Of a DNA stretch of 64,000 bases, positions 44,119 through 52,062 are shown piece after piece. The stretch is from JAXJSP01 sp036310005 (lineage in GTDB: Bacteria; Bacillota; Clostridia; Oscillospirales; Acutalibacteraceae). The stretch lies in assembly GCA_036310005.1 (NCBI GenBank), contig JAXJSP010000039.1:13024-77023 (forward strand), given 5' to 3'. Position 1 is the first letter of the stretch. The number at the start of each line of letters is the position of its first letter. A program made the translations under genes and the position numbers. Below the pieces are notes generated by a model that was given only the letters and a program-made list of their open reading frames with translations, was not told where the DNA came from and did no database searches.

Positions 44119-44396
44119 TAAGAGTCAAACTCCAATCCCATTAATCTGCCGCAAACCATTAAATTATCTGTATTAATTTGTTTTATAAACAAATCTCTGC
44201 CTATCAATTTAACCGTTGAAGTGCCGATATTGATAACAATATAGTTATCATCATATTCAAGCACTCCTTTACTTCCTTCAATATAAACCTGTCTGTCAGA
44301 ATTAATTTCAATATTTGCACCCTTGCTGAAAGTACCGTCCGGTACTTCAAAAGCCCTATCTAAATAAGAAGATGTTTTATCTTTTCGTTTTTTCAT
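44118..44396 (-). CDS. yqfC: sporulation protein YqfC
   Basis: 92 residues, a YabP/YqfC-family beta-rich protein (VYIEGSKGVLEYDDNYIVIN, then LFIKQINTDNLMVCGRLMGLEF). Family members such as YabP act in spore coat assembly. It is the first gene of the yqfC-yqfD-phoH-ybeY-era group and is divergent from the YlbJ-like gene. Confidence 0.88.
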   Translation of the reverse strand: MKKRKDKTSSYLDRAFEVPDGTFSKGANIEINSDRQVYIEGSKGVLEYDDNYIVINIGTSTVKLIGRDLFIKQINTDNLMVCGRLMGLEFDS

Positions 44397-44444
44397 AAAT
44401 ATCTACTCTCCCAAATAAAATATATAAATAAGGCAAGTACAATT

Positions 44445-45497
44445 ATGCAGTCGCAAAGGGTGATACATATAAAAAGTAAATTTTATAAATTTACATTATG
44501 TTTAGCAGTAATTGATTTCATACTTTTGCTGTTTATTAACTCACAAAATTCAATCGAAGGTATAAAAGAGGGTTTGACACTTTGTGCGGCAACACTTATT
44601 CCCTCTCTTTTTCCCTTTATGGTAGCAGCAAACTTTATATCATATTCGGGAATCGGAATCACTTTAGCAAAGCCAATCGGCAAAATATGTCACTTTTTGT
44701 TTAAAATACCTAAACAATATTCTTATATAATTTTATTATCTTTTATTGGTGGTTATCCGGTCGGTGCAAGTTTAGTAAATGATTTATGTAAACAAAAAGC
44801 AATTGATAAAAAAACTGCGACTCGTCTTATATGTTTTTGCGTCAATGCAGGACCTGCGATGATTGTATTCACTGTCGGAAAATGCATTTATAATTCAATT
44901 GTATTGGGTTTTATTCTTTGGGGATGTCATATTTTAGCAAGCATGATTATCGGTGCTGTTTTAGGTTTTTTCAGCAAAGGCACGATTAAAAATGATTATG
45001 TTTTATGTAAACCTATCGGATGTGTCGATTCACTTGTTTTAGCTATAGAGAACGCATCAAAATCGCTAATAATTATTTGTAGTTTTGTAGTTTTTTTCAG
45101 TTGTGTAATTAATTTATGTTATACAAAAATAGGAACAATATCTTTATTGCTTGAAGTTACAACTGCATGTAAAGAAATTATGGAAAACAAATTAAGCATT
45201 TACTTTACTGCTTTTATCTTAGGTTTCAGCGGTTTGAGTGTTATTTTTCAAGTTTATTCCATAAGCGGAAAGTCTGTAAATTTTATAGCGTTGATTATTT
45301 CAAGAATTGCGCACGGTGTTTTGTCTGTAATCTTTTTAAGACTATATATGCTTATTACCAATCAGACAGTTGCGGTAATTTCAAACGGTGTAAATACTAA
45401 GCCTGTTACCTTTGTATATTCATTACCGTTTACGCTTTCGCTAATCGGTGTTGCGATTACATTTTTGATTTTTACTTCTGATAAAAGCAAAAATTGA
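44445..45497 (+). CDS. YlbJ-like sporulation integral membrane protein
   Basis: A 350-residue polytopic protein (about 8 hydrophobic segments) of the nucleoside-recognition (Gate) family. It has TLCAATLIPSLFPFMVAANF, SFIGGYPVGASLVNDL and CFCVNAGPAMIVFTVG, the conserved blocks of YlbJ. YlbJ is needed for spore cortex or envelope formation in Bacillus. Its position divergent to yqfCD supports a sporulation role. The start at ATG 44445 has only a weak ribosome site. Confidence 0.82.
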   Translation: MQSQRVIHIKSKFYKFTLCLAVIDFILLLFINSQNSIEGIKEGLTLCAATLIPSLFPFMVAANFISYSGIGITLAKPIGKICHFLFKIPKQYSYIILLSFIGGYPVGASLVNDLCKQKAIDKKTATRLICFCVNAGPAMIVFTVGKCIYNSIVLGFILWGCHILASMIIGAVLGFFSKGTIKNDYVLCKPIGCVDSLVLAIENASKSLIIICSFVVFFSCVINLCYTKIGTISLLLEVTTACKEIMENKLSIYFTAFILGFSGLSVIFQVYSISGKSVNFIALIISRIAHGVLSVIFLRLYMLITNQTVAVISNGVNTKPVTFVYSLPFTLSLIGVAITFLIFTSDKSKN

Positions 45498-45522
45498 CAT
45501 AGTGTAATAAATTTGTTATAAT
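45494..45522 (+). promoter_or_regulatory. consensus sigma-A promoter of the Cys-rich small protein
   Basis: TTGACA (45494-45499), 17-nt spacer, TATAAT (45517-45522). It overlaps the stop codon of the YlbJ-like gene, and the predicted 5' leader is only about 12 nt. Confidence 0.85.
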
Positions 45523-45540
45523 CACATAAAAGGATGTGTA

Positions 45541-45750
45541 TTGTTAATGAAATCTAAAGTCAGCATTACTCCCTCTTGCAGAATTTGTGAGATTGGCAGA
45601 ATTGCACCTGATAATGAGAATATGCTTTGTATTAAATATGGTGTTGTGCCTTGTGACCATGTCTGCAAGCATTTTGAATATGACCCTCTAAAAAGAGAGC
45701 CGGCACTGCCTAATAAACAAAATTTTGACAAATCAGATTTTGCCATATAA
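45541..45750 (+). CDS. small cysteine-rich protein
   Basis: 69 residues from TTG 45541 (AAAGGA 7 nt upstream), or 67 from ATG 45547. Five Cys (C13, C16, C30, C38, C42) and H40/H44 suggest a small zinc- or Fe-S-binding fold (SCRICEIG ... VPCDHVCKHFEYDP). Similar short CxxC proteins with the C-KHFEYDP-type ending are widespread in Clostridia without known function. It has its own consensus promoter, so it is likely expressed constitutively. Confidence 0.72.
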   Translation: MLMKSKVSITPSCRICEIGRIAPDNENMLCIKYGVVPCDHVCKHFEYDPLKREPALPNKQNFDKSDFAI

Positions 45751-45780
45751 GATTTTCAAGAGTAAAATAATGTTATAAAG

Positions 45781-45815
45781 AATACGGTGTAGCCTTAAAA
45801 GGTTACACCGTATTT
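45781..45815. terminator. bidirectional intrinsic terminator
   Basis: A 14-bp stem AATACGGTGTAGCC / GGTTACACCGTATT (one wobble) between the convergent small Cys-rich gene and pdxT. Confidence 0.9.
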
Positions 45816-45845
45816 ATTTCATTTATAAAACCGGAAAGTAATTAA

Positions 45846-46409
45846 TTATTTAATCATTTTTATAAAATATTTATGGACTGTCAAATCGTCGTTGAGTTCA
45901 GGATGAAATGCAGTAACCAATTGATTATTCTGCTTTGCTGCAACAATCTTCCCGTCGACAGTTGCCAAAACTTCGGTATTTTCGAAAACCGACTCAATAT
46001 ACGGAGCGCGGATAAAAGTCATTGGAATTTTTCCGAAACCTTTAAAATCAGATTCTGTATAAAAACTACCGAGTTGTCTTCCGTAAGCATTTCGTACAGC
46101 AATTACATCCATTGTTGCAAAATGCTTGCGCTCATCATTTTTAATTTCTTTTGCAAGCAGCAAAAGACCTGCACAGGTACCAAATACGGGAAGTCCGTTT
46201 TCTATAAGTTTTTTGATTGGCTCAAACAAACCGAGTTCACGCATTAGTTTACCCTGAACGGTACTTTCGCCTCCCGGTATAATAAGTCCGTCAAAATCAC
46301 GCTCCAAATCGCGCTTTTGTCGAATTTCAAAAGTTGAAACGCCGAGTTTTGCGAGCATCTGCTCATGCTCTATAAAAGCGCCTTGCAGAGCAAGAACAGC
46401 AATCTGCAT
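45846..46409 (-). CDS. pdxT: pyridoxal 5'-phosphate synthase glutaminase subunit PdxT
   Basis: A 187-residue class I glutamine amidotransferase that supplies ammonia to PdxS. The nucleophile Cys is in VFGTCAGLLLLA, PGGEST is the oxyanion region, and the His-Glu pair is in TAFHPEL. It starts 1 bp after the pdxS stop. Confidence 0.95.
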   Translation of the reverse strand: MQIAVLALQGAFIEHEQMLAKLGVSTFEIRQKRDLERDFDGLIIPGGESTVQGKLMRELGLFEPIKKLIENGLPVFGTCAGLLLLAKEIKNDERKHFATMDVIAVRNAYGRQLGSFYTESDFKGFGKIPMTFIRAPYIESVFENTEVLATVDGKIVAAKQNNQLVTAFHPELNDDLTVHKYFIKMIK

Positions 46410-46410
46410 T

Positions 46411-47286
46411 TTATTTACCTCTCTCCGCCATTAAAAGTTCAATTTCCTGTTCATTAATGCCTACCATAGCCTCTCCCAGATCTTCTGAAAGTGTTGCTAA
46501 TAAATCTGCATCATTAAAGTTAGTTACCGCCTTAACAATAGCAGCGGCTCTCTTTTCAGGGTTACCTGATTTAAATATACCTGAACCTACAAACACGCCT
46601 TCTGCACCGAGTTGCATCATTAATGCTGCATCGGCAGGTGTTGCTACACCGCCTGCAGCAAAGTTTACAACAGGCAGTTTCTTGTTTTCGTGAACGAACA
46701 ATACTAATTCATAAGGAACTTGTAACTGTTTTGCTACATCAAAGAGTTCATCTTCAGCCATAGAACCAATTCTGCGAATTTCAGACTGCATCATGCGCAT
46801 GTGACGAACTGCTTGTACGACATCGCCTGTACCGGGTTCGCCCTTTGTTCTGATCATAGATGCACCCTCGTTTATACGACGAAGTGCTTCGCCTAAATCT
46901 TTTGCACCGCAAACAAAAGGTACATCAAATTTAGTTTTGTCGATATGGTATTTATCGTCAGCAGGAGATAAAACTTCGCTTTCATCTATGTAATCGATTT
47001 CAATTGCCTGCAAAATTTGTGCTTCTGCAAAATGGCCGATACGACATTTTGCCATAACAGGAATAGAAACTGCATTCTGAATACCTTTTATCATTTTAGG
47101 ATCACTCATACGTGAAACACCGCCTGCGGCGCGAATGTCAGCAGGGATACGCTCAAGAGCCATAACAGCACAAGCGCCGGCAGATTCTGCAATCTTTGCT
47201 TGTTCAGGTGTAGTAACATCCATGATTACGCCGCCCTTAAGCATCTGTGCTAAATTTTTGTTGAGTTCAAATCTGTTATTTGACAT
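46411..47286 (-). CDS. pdxS: pyridoxal 5'-phosphate synthase subunit PdxS
   Basis: A 291-residue TIM-barrel synthase making PLP from ribose 5-phosphate, glyceraldehyde 3-phosphate and ammonia. The catalytic lysines sit in VMAKCRIGHFAEA and in MIRTKGEPGTG. The N-terminal half includes GGVIMDVTTPEQA and the C-terminus MVGINEQEIELLMAERG. AAAGGAG precedes the start. Confidence 0.96.
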   Translation of the reverse strand: MSNNRFELNKNLAQMLKGGVIMDVTTPEQAKIAESAGACAVMALERIPADIRAAGGVSRMSDPKMIKGIQNAVSIPVMAKCRIGHFAEAQILQAIEIDYIDESEVLSPADDKYHIDKTKFDVPFVCGAKDLGEALRRINEGASMIRTKGEPGTGDVVQAVRHMRMMQSEIRRIGSMAEDELFDVAKQLQVPYELVLFVHENKKLPVVNFAAGGVATPADAALMMQLGAEGVFVGSGIFKSGNPEKRAAAIVKAVTNFNDADLLATLSEDLGEAMVGINEQEIELLMAERGK

Positions 47287-47358
47287 TTTAAAGACTCCTT
47301 TAATATTGTTGAAATTTTTACTTACACAAATTTAATCAAATTAAATTATAACTCTTTA

Positions 47359-47387
47359 ATACTACACTATGAAGTAGAAAATTTCAA
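47359..47387 (-). promoter_or_regulatory. sigma-A-type promoter of pdxST
   Basis: On the minus strand: TTGAAA (47387-47382), 17-nt spacer, TAGTAT (47364-47359). Confidence 0.7.
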
Positions 47388-47440
47388 GCACAAAAGACAA
47401 TAAATTCACTGATTTTATGATTGTTTTTGCATTTATGCTC

Positions 47441-48154
47441 CTATATTGATTTTTTCTTTAAGCGTTTATCTGTTTTAGCGGCAAGTCTTGTACCTATACT
47501 CTGGAAAATCTGCACCATAATAATAAGCAATATAACCGACGCTATCATAATTAAATATTTATATCGGTAGTAACCGTAATTTATGGCAATTTTTCCGAGT
47601 CCGCCGCCGCCGATAATACCGCTCATTGCAGAATAGCCGAGAATAGTGGTAATGGCAATAGTGGCGTTTGAAATAAGCGACGGTATGCTTTCGGGTATCA
47701 TAACTTTAACAATTATTTGTAAAGGCGATGCTCCCATACTTTGCGCCATTTCAATTGTATTGGGACTCACCTCTCGCAGACTGCTTTCAGCAAGCCTTGC
47801 TACAAAAGGAAATGCAGCAATAACAAGCGGTACAATAGACGCGGTAGTGCCGACAATCGTACCGATTATCAATCTTGTAAGAGGTATTACTAAAATCATT
47901 AAAATCAAAAAAGGAACCGAACGAAGTAAATTTATGATAACATTAAGCGTTTGCAGTAACCACTTAGGCAGGGGCAAAACTCCGTCTTTTTCTCCGGCTA
48001 CTAACATAACACCAAGCGGCAAACCTATAATAATTGAAAACGCAGTTGAAAGAACAGTAACATAAAATGTTTCCCAAATTGCTGTCGGGAACTCTGCTTG
48101 GATAATTCTCCACGCTTCATTTAATGCTTCTTGAGAAAACAGACTGTTAAACAT
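47441..48154 (-). CDS. metI: methionine ABC transporter permease MetI
   Basis: A 237-residue inner-membrane permease with five or six hydrophobic helices. The EAA loop (AESSLREVSPNTIEMAQSMG) and GYSAMSGIIGGGGLG are typical for MetI. It overlaps the metN stop by 8 bp. It forms the D/L-methionine importer with MetN and MetQ. Confidence 0.94.
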   Translation of the reverse strand: MFNSLFSQEALNEAWRIIQAEFPTAIWETFYVTVLSTAFSIIIGLPLGVMLVAGEKDGVLPLPKWLLQTLNVIINLLRSVPFLILMILVIPLTRLIIGTIVGTTASIVPLVIAAFPFVARLAESSLREVSPNTIEMAQSMGASPLQIIVKVMIPESIPSLISNATIAITTILGYSAMSGIIGGGGLGKIAINYGYYRYKYLIMIASVILLIIMVQIFQSIGTRLAAKTDKRLKKKSI

Positions 48155-49160
48155 TTACAGACACCTCCTCCGCGAGTACATCCTCTGTTTCGGTCAGATA
48201 TTTAACAGCGGTAGCAACCACACTTTCATCGCCGATAATTCCAAGTAACATAGAGCCATAAACTTTTCCGCCTATACTTTTTGTGGCTGCATAAGTGATA
48301 TTTGCTTCAATACCTTTTTCAACAGCCATTTTTGCAATAAGCGGTGAGCCTGTGGCCTCGGCACCGTTAAAAATCACACGAATAAAATGTTCGCCCTCTT
48401 TAACAGCAAAAGATGAATTAAAATCGCCTTCAGGGAAAACAAGTTTTCTTGCGGCTTCCGATTGCGGATGAGCGAATACTTTTGCAACCTCGCCCTGTTC
48501 AACTACTTCACCGTTATCCAAAATAGCGACATGCTTACAAACGCTTTCTACAACGCTCATCTGATGCGTAATAATTATAACTGTAATACCAAGTTTTTCG
48601 TTAATGTTTCGTATCAACTCTAAAATAGAATTTGTTGTAGTTGGATCAAGAGCGCTGGTTGCCTCGTCGCAAAGCAACACTTTCGGGTCGGTTGCAAGCG
48701 CTCTTGCGATAGCCACTCTTTGCTGCTGACCGCCTGAAAGTTGTGCCGGATACGCTTTTGCCTTATCGCGAAGTCCTACAATATCCAATAATTCAAGGGC
48801 TCTTTTTTTAGCCTCAGCCTTGCTTTTACCTGCAAGTTCTAACGGGAAGCAGACATTGTTAAGGCAGTTGCGCTGCATCAAAAGGTTAAAGCCTTGAAAA
48901 ATCATTGTGATTTCTCTGCGTATATTTCTCAAATTTTGTTCTGATAATTCACAAAGATTAACTCCGTCAATTTCAATACTGCCCTTTGTAGGTCGCTCTA
49001 ACAGGTTTATGCATCGTACGAGTGTACTTTTTCCTGCGCCACTCATACCGATAATACCGAATATATCACCATCCGGAATAGATAGTGATACATTTTTCAA
49101 TGCTTCGACAGAGCCGTCTGCGGTATTAAAATGCTTTGTTAAATTTTTAATCTCTATCAT
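48147..49160 (-). CDS. metN: methionine ABC transporter ATPase MetN
   Basis: About 337 residues from ATG 49160 (GAGAGG 7 nt upstream); the longer frame to 49214 overlaps the metQ-metN gap and has no support. Walker A GMSGAGKST, signature LSGGQQQR and Walker B LLCDEATSALD are intact. The C-terminal NIL domain (about the last 80 residues) is the allosteric site where methionine inhibits transport in this family. Confidence 0.95.
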   Translation of the reverse strand: MIEIKNLTKHFNTADGSVEALKNVSLSIPDGDIFGIIGMSGAGKSTLVRCINLLERPTKGSIEIDGVNLCELSEQNLRNIRREITMIFQGFNLLMQRNCLNNVCFPLELAGKSKAEAKKRALELLDIVGLRDKAKAYPAQLSGGQQQRVAIARALATDPKVLLCDEATSALDPTTTNSILELIRNINEKLGITVIIITHQMSVVESVCKHVAILDNGEVVEQGEVAKVFAHPQSEAARKLVFPEGDFNSSFAVKEGEHFIRVIFNGAEATGSPLIAKMAVEKGIEANITYAATKSIGGKVYGSMLLGIIGDESVVATAVKYLTETEDVLAEEVSVNV

Positions 49161-49218
49161 AAATTGCCTCTCCGGTATAATACCCGACAGAATAAACTCT
49201 GTCGGGTTTACCATTTAA

Positions 49219-50070
49219 TTATTTTATTGCATCAAGAGAAGTCTGTTTACCGCCGTAAATTCCGAGAGGCTCAACATGAATTTGTGCTACGCTTACAATA
49301 TGAGTTCCATTTTCGGAATTAAAATCATCGAGATACGGTACATGTTGGAAGTAGTTTGCATCTATTTCTCCGCTTTCAACTACATTATTAGGTTGAACGT
49401 AATCGGTAAATTCTTTAATTTCAAGAGTAATTTTCTTTTCTGCTAAAATAGTTTTTGCAACTTCAAGAATTTCAGCGTGTGGTGTTGGTGATGCAGCAAC
49501 AGAAACTGTTTTTCCCGAAAGAGCTGCATAATCAATCGATGAATCGAAACCGTCGGTCGGATTATCTACAACAGATACAACTGCTCCGTCATATTCGCTT
49601 GCAATAAAATCTGCAACTTTTTGGCTTTCAAGGGCTGCTACAAGCGCCTTGATAATATCGGAGTTTTCATTACCCTCTTTTACAGCGAGTATATTTCCGT
49701 AAGCCGATGATGAACCTTCAAGGCCAAGAGCGTCCTTTGTAGGATTAAGGTCTGCTTCAATAGCGTAGTTAGAATTGATTACTGCATAGTCAACATCTTT
49801 TAAAACATTCGGAAGCTGTGCTGCTTCTACTTCTTTAAATTCGATATTGTGCGGATTTTCTTCAACATCAAGAGGTGTTGCGCTTATGCCTGCACCGTCT
49901 TTTAACTTAATAACGCCTAAATCTTCAAGTAAGAGCAACGCTCTGGCTTCATTAGTAGTGTCGTTAGGAATTGCAATTGTAATTTTGTCTGAATTACCGC
50001 AAGCGGTAAGTGAAAATGCTGTTGTGATAGCAAGAACTGTAATAAGTAAAAGTGAAATTATTTTTTTCAT
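49219..50070 (-). CDS. metQ: methionine-binding lipoprotein MetQ
   Basis: A 283-residue substrate-binding lipoprotein (NlpA family). The lipobox LTACG places the lipidated Cys near residue 24. The mature part has DVEENPHNIEFKEVEAAQLP and YVQPNNVVESGEIDANYFQH, the typical NlpA blocks. AAGGAG precedes the ATG. It is the first full-length gene of metQ-metN-metI; a 580-bp leader upstream carries two short ORFs and a terminator (50214-50572). Confidence 0.94.
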   Translation of the reverse strand: MKKIISLLLITVLAITTAFSLTACGNSDKITIAIPNDTTNEARALLLLEDLGVIKLKDGAGISATPLDVEENPHNIEFKEVEAAQLPNVLKDVDYAVINSNYAIEADLNPTKDALGLEGSSSAYGNILAVKEGNENSDIIKALVAALESQKVADFIASEYDGAVVSVVDNPTDGFDSSIDYAALSGKTVSVAASPTPHAEILEVAKTILAEKKITLEIKEFTDYVQPNNVVESGEIDANYFQHVPYLDDFNSENGTHIVSVAQIHVEPLGIYGGKQTSLDAIK

Positions 50071-50213
50071 GGTTATTATCTCCTTAATTAATTTATTAAT
50101 AATTATTTTTCCGCCTTTTGACCTTGAATTTATTTTCGTATTTTTTATAACGACTAAAAAGCGGATATGTTTATGTTTTAGATTTTCTGATTTTTATAAC
50201 AAATAAATTTGAT

Positions 50214-50279
50214 TTACTTATTACACATTCGTCCGAAACGAAAATTCGCTCTTACGAGTTTTTCAAAATAGTTTTCCAT
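50214..50279 (-). CDS. second leader ORF (21 codons) before metQ
   Basis: A 21-residue frame (MENYFEKLVRANFRFGR...) with a strong Shine-Dalgarno GGAGGG 9 nt before the ATG. It starts 27 nt past the terminator hairpin and ends 143 bp before metQ. It is basic and amphipathic, with no signal peptide. It may keep ribosomes on the read-through transcript or be a small protein in its own right. Confidence 0.5.
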   Translation of the reverse strand: MENYFEKLVRANFRFGRMCNK

Positions 50280-50305
50280 AGGTTTTTACCCTCCATAAAA
50301 ATAAT

Positions 50306-50336
50306 AATCGGAAGACTCCGACGAAGTCTCCCGATT
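50306..50336 (-). terminator. leader terminator (attenuator candidate) upstream of metQ
   Basis: On the minus-strand RNA: AATCGGGAGACT (50336-50325), 7-nt loop, AGTCTTCCGATT (50317-50306) with one G-U pair, then ATTATTATTTTT. The G-U pair is only tolerated on this strand, so it is built for the minus-strand RNA. It begins 25 nt after the stop of the Met-rich ORF. Confidence 0.82.
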
Positions 50337-50361
50337 GTAAACAAATATAATTGTGCAAAAT

Positions 50362-50496
50362 TTAAGCGGCACAAAAGTTTACTTCTGAATAGGAGAACAT
50401 ATCGGATATTTTGGCATAAGAAGTCATGCACATACACCAAGTCTGCATGCACATTTCCATCATCATCATTACATTACAAAAGCCAAACTTATTCAT
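50362..50496 (-). CDS. Met/Cys-rich leader peptide upstream of the methionine transporter
   Basis: A 44-residue frame with AAAGGAG 8 nt before its ATG and a good sigma-A promoter 48 bp upstream. It contains 10 Met (M1, M10-M13, M15, M17, M22, M24, M33) and 5 Cys (C7, C16, C21, C23, C42), so a third of the residues contain sulfur. MMMMEMCM and WCMCM are the densest parts. The 10-nt word AGGAGAACAT that holds the Shine-Dalgarno is fully complementary to ATGTTCTCCT inside the ORF (codons M33-Y36), so the start can be sequestered. A terminator follows, then metQNI. This is the arrangement of a translation-coupled attenuator that senses Met (and perhaps Cys) charging. No S-box or T-box consensus is seen. 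Confidence 0.7.
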   Translation of the reverse strand: MNKFGFCNVMMMMEMCMQTWCMCMTSYAKISDMFSYSEVNFCAA

Positions 50497-50524
50497 AAGA
50501 TGTTCTCCTTTCGTTTTTATTTCC

Positions 50525-50572
50525 TACCACTTAGGTTGGTATTAGTTTATCACCAAATATTTAATTTGTCAA
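50525..50572 (-). promoter_or_regulatory. promoter and palindromic operator of the metQNI leader
   Basis: Minus strand: TTGACA (50572-50567), 17-nt spacer, TAAACT (50549-50544). A palindrome TACCA-N7-TGGTA (50541-50525) covers the predicted +1. It may be a repressor site; Rrf2/CymR-type regulators of sulfur genes use similar palindromes, but this is not established here. Confidence 0.72.
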
Positions 50573-50650
50573 TAGGAAAATGAAAATTTTTCAAAAAAAT
50601 TTTTTGTCTGCAAAGTTACAAGTTATTATAAGTTGTAAAATGAAGTATTT

Positions 50651-51268
50651 TTATTCGTTTAAATGGGCAATCAAATTATCTAACAATTTCTCTGCGTTTT
50701 TCATATTTTGCACTGATTTAGCATTATCTTTATTAATTTTTCGCTTTGTAAAATAAGTGTTGGTTGTTATAAAAGGCGAATTATAATTACTGTTAACATA
50801 TTCGGCAAATTCCGTATCATTTAAATTATATGCAGTACTGTCTTTATCATCAAATTTATCATACGTATCAAAAATTACTACTTTATTATTCATTTCATCA
50901 TAAAAACCATCATCAACTATATAAAGCATAATTTCGTTTCTGAAAGACTCTGCTTGCATTTTTGAAGATGCTGCCTTAAACAGTTCAGAATCTTGACCTG
51001 AATATGTTGATACATCCATAATCTGAACTATAACTTCTCCGTCTTCATTTATGTCTTCTCCGTATTTTTCAATATAATCGCACATTGAATTAATTACTTT
51101 TTCCGGTACATATCTTTTAAAACCTAACATAATCAGATAATCGTTTTCGCGTTTTGTTGAACATTGTGCTGTTCCTACAATTAATACCGCTATGATAAAA
51201 ACTGCTAAAACTGTGTGCCACTTATAGTAGTACCAAAAGTTTTCAAACTTCTTTTTTAAATTCTTCAT
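50651..51268 (-). CDS. single-span membrane protein of unknown function
   Basis: 205 residues: a basic, aromatic N-terminus (FENFWYYYKWHT), one transmembrane helix (about residues 17-36), and an acidic extracytoplasmic domain with no recognised motif. Proteins starting with a FxxFWYYYKW-type anchor before the helix are common in Clostridia as uncharacterised small envelope proteins. No lipobox: the Cys after the helix lacks the usual pattern. It lies alone between the met leader and the lipoprotein gene. Confidence 0.65.
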   Translation of the reverse strand: MKNLKKKFENFWYYYKWHTVLAVFIIAVLIVGTAQCSTKRENDYLIMLGFKRYVPEKVINSMCDYIEKYGEDINEDGEVIVQIMDVSTYSGQDSELFKAASSKMQAESFRNEIMLYIVDDGFYDEMNNKVVIFDTYDKFDDKDSTAYNLNDTEFAEYVNSNYNSPFITTNTYFTKRKINKDNAKSVQNMKNAEKLLDNLIAHLNE

Positions 51269-51330
51269 ACAAATTTACTTCCATAAACATATTAGATAGT
51301 ATCTAATCTCTATTATAACAATAAAAGCAT

Positions 51331-51362
51331 AAAAAGTCATCAGGAAATCCTAATAACTTTTT
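51331..51362 (-). terminator. intrinsic terminator of the GH94/partner-switching operon
   Basis: A 15-bp stem with two G-U pairs on the minus-strand RNA (AAAAAGTTATTAGGA / TCCTGATGACTTTTT), followed by a mixed T-rich tract. Confidence 0.75.
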
Positions 51363-51392
51363 ATTTATAAATCTATTTAATTTAGATAAATA

Positions 51393-52028
51393 TTAATACG
51401 CGGCGCCCGATCCTAAAAATTCCGACGGGTCATCAAAAGAGATCAAAACAAGTTTATAAAGTCCTTTTTGCTCTAAATTATCAAAGGTAAAACTATCGGT
51501 GTATGTCGACATATAGTCGTCTGAGTGATAAGTTCTGACATCGGCTGTAACACTTCCGTCAGGTTTTACAATGCCCCAAATCAATTTTGAGTCCTGGGTT
51601 CCGTCGCCTTGCACATAGCAAATATCCGCCCTTACAGTCACGGACTGACTATCACCCGGAGTTTCTTCAACATCTAAATCTGAAACTTCAAGGCACACAT
51701 TTTCAAAAGCAAAATACAGTTTATCATCAGGAATCTGAACAGAGATATTACTGTTAACCTCCTCAGTTTCAAGTTCCTCATTACCTGTTACTTCATAGAC
51801 CGTTGTGCCATCCTGCAAATCGACATGCTCTAAAATTGCAGTTAAATAGTCTGTGCTCGGTTGAATTGAGACTGTATCTTTATTATCATCCGGCACTTCT
51901 TTTGCAATAGTGTTATTATTATCTGCTCCCTGATAAGCCTCAAACAAAAAGTTAAAGGGATTTTCACTACATCCGGCAAGTATAAACATAATTAACAAAG
52001 CGGTTAAAATACAAAATATTTTTTTCAT
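51393..52028 (-). CDS. lipoprotein of unknown function
   Basis: 211 residues from ATG 52028 (GGGAG 8 nt upstream; the open frame reaches 52079 inside the GH94 gene without support). The lipobox ILAGC marks a lipidated Cys near residue 19. The mature part is acidic and strand-rich, with LETEEVNSNISVQIPDDKLYFAFENVCLEV (positions 51676-51765 of the window) as one block; no family is recognised. It is the last gene of the operon, just after the GH94-like gene. Confidence 0.72.
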   Translation of the reverse strand: MKKIFCILTALLIMFILAGCSENPFNFLFEAYQGADNNNTIAKEVPDDNKDTVSIQPSTDYLTAILEHVDLQDGTTVYEVTGNEELETEEVNSNISVQIPDDKLYFAFENVCLEVSDLDVEETPGDSQSVTVRADICYVQGDGTQDSKLIWGIVKPDGSVTADVRTYHSDDYMSTYTDSFTFDNLEQKGLYKLVLISFDDPSEFLGSGAAY

Positions 52029-52062
52029 AATAACAACTCCCAAATCAATTATTATATTTATA

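Noticed and set aside
50252..50452. 66-codon ORF on the minus strand across the met leader
   Set aside because: It is in a different frame from the Met-rich ORF, runs through the terminator hairpin and has no ribosome site.
50071..50650. S-box, SAM or T-box riboswitch upstream of metQ
   Set aside because: The minus-strand leader was read for the conserved S-box core and the T-box motif; neither is present. The leader ORF and terminator explain the structure better.
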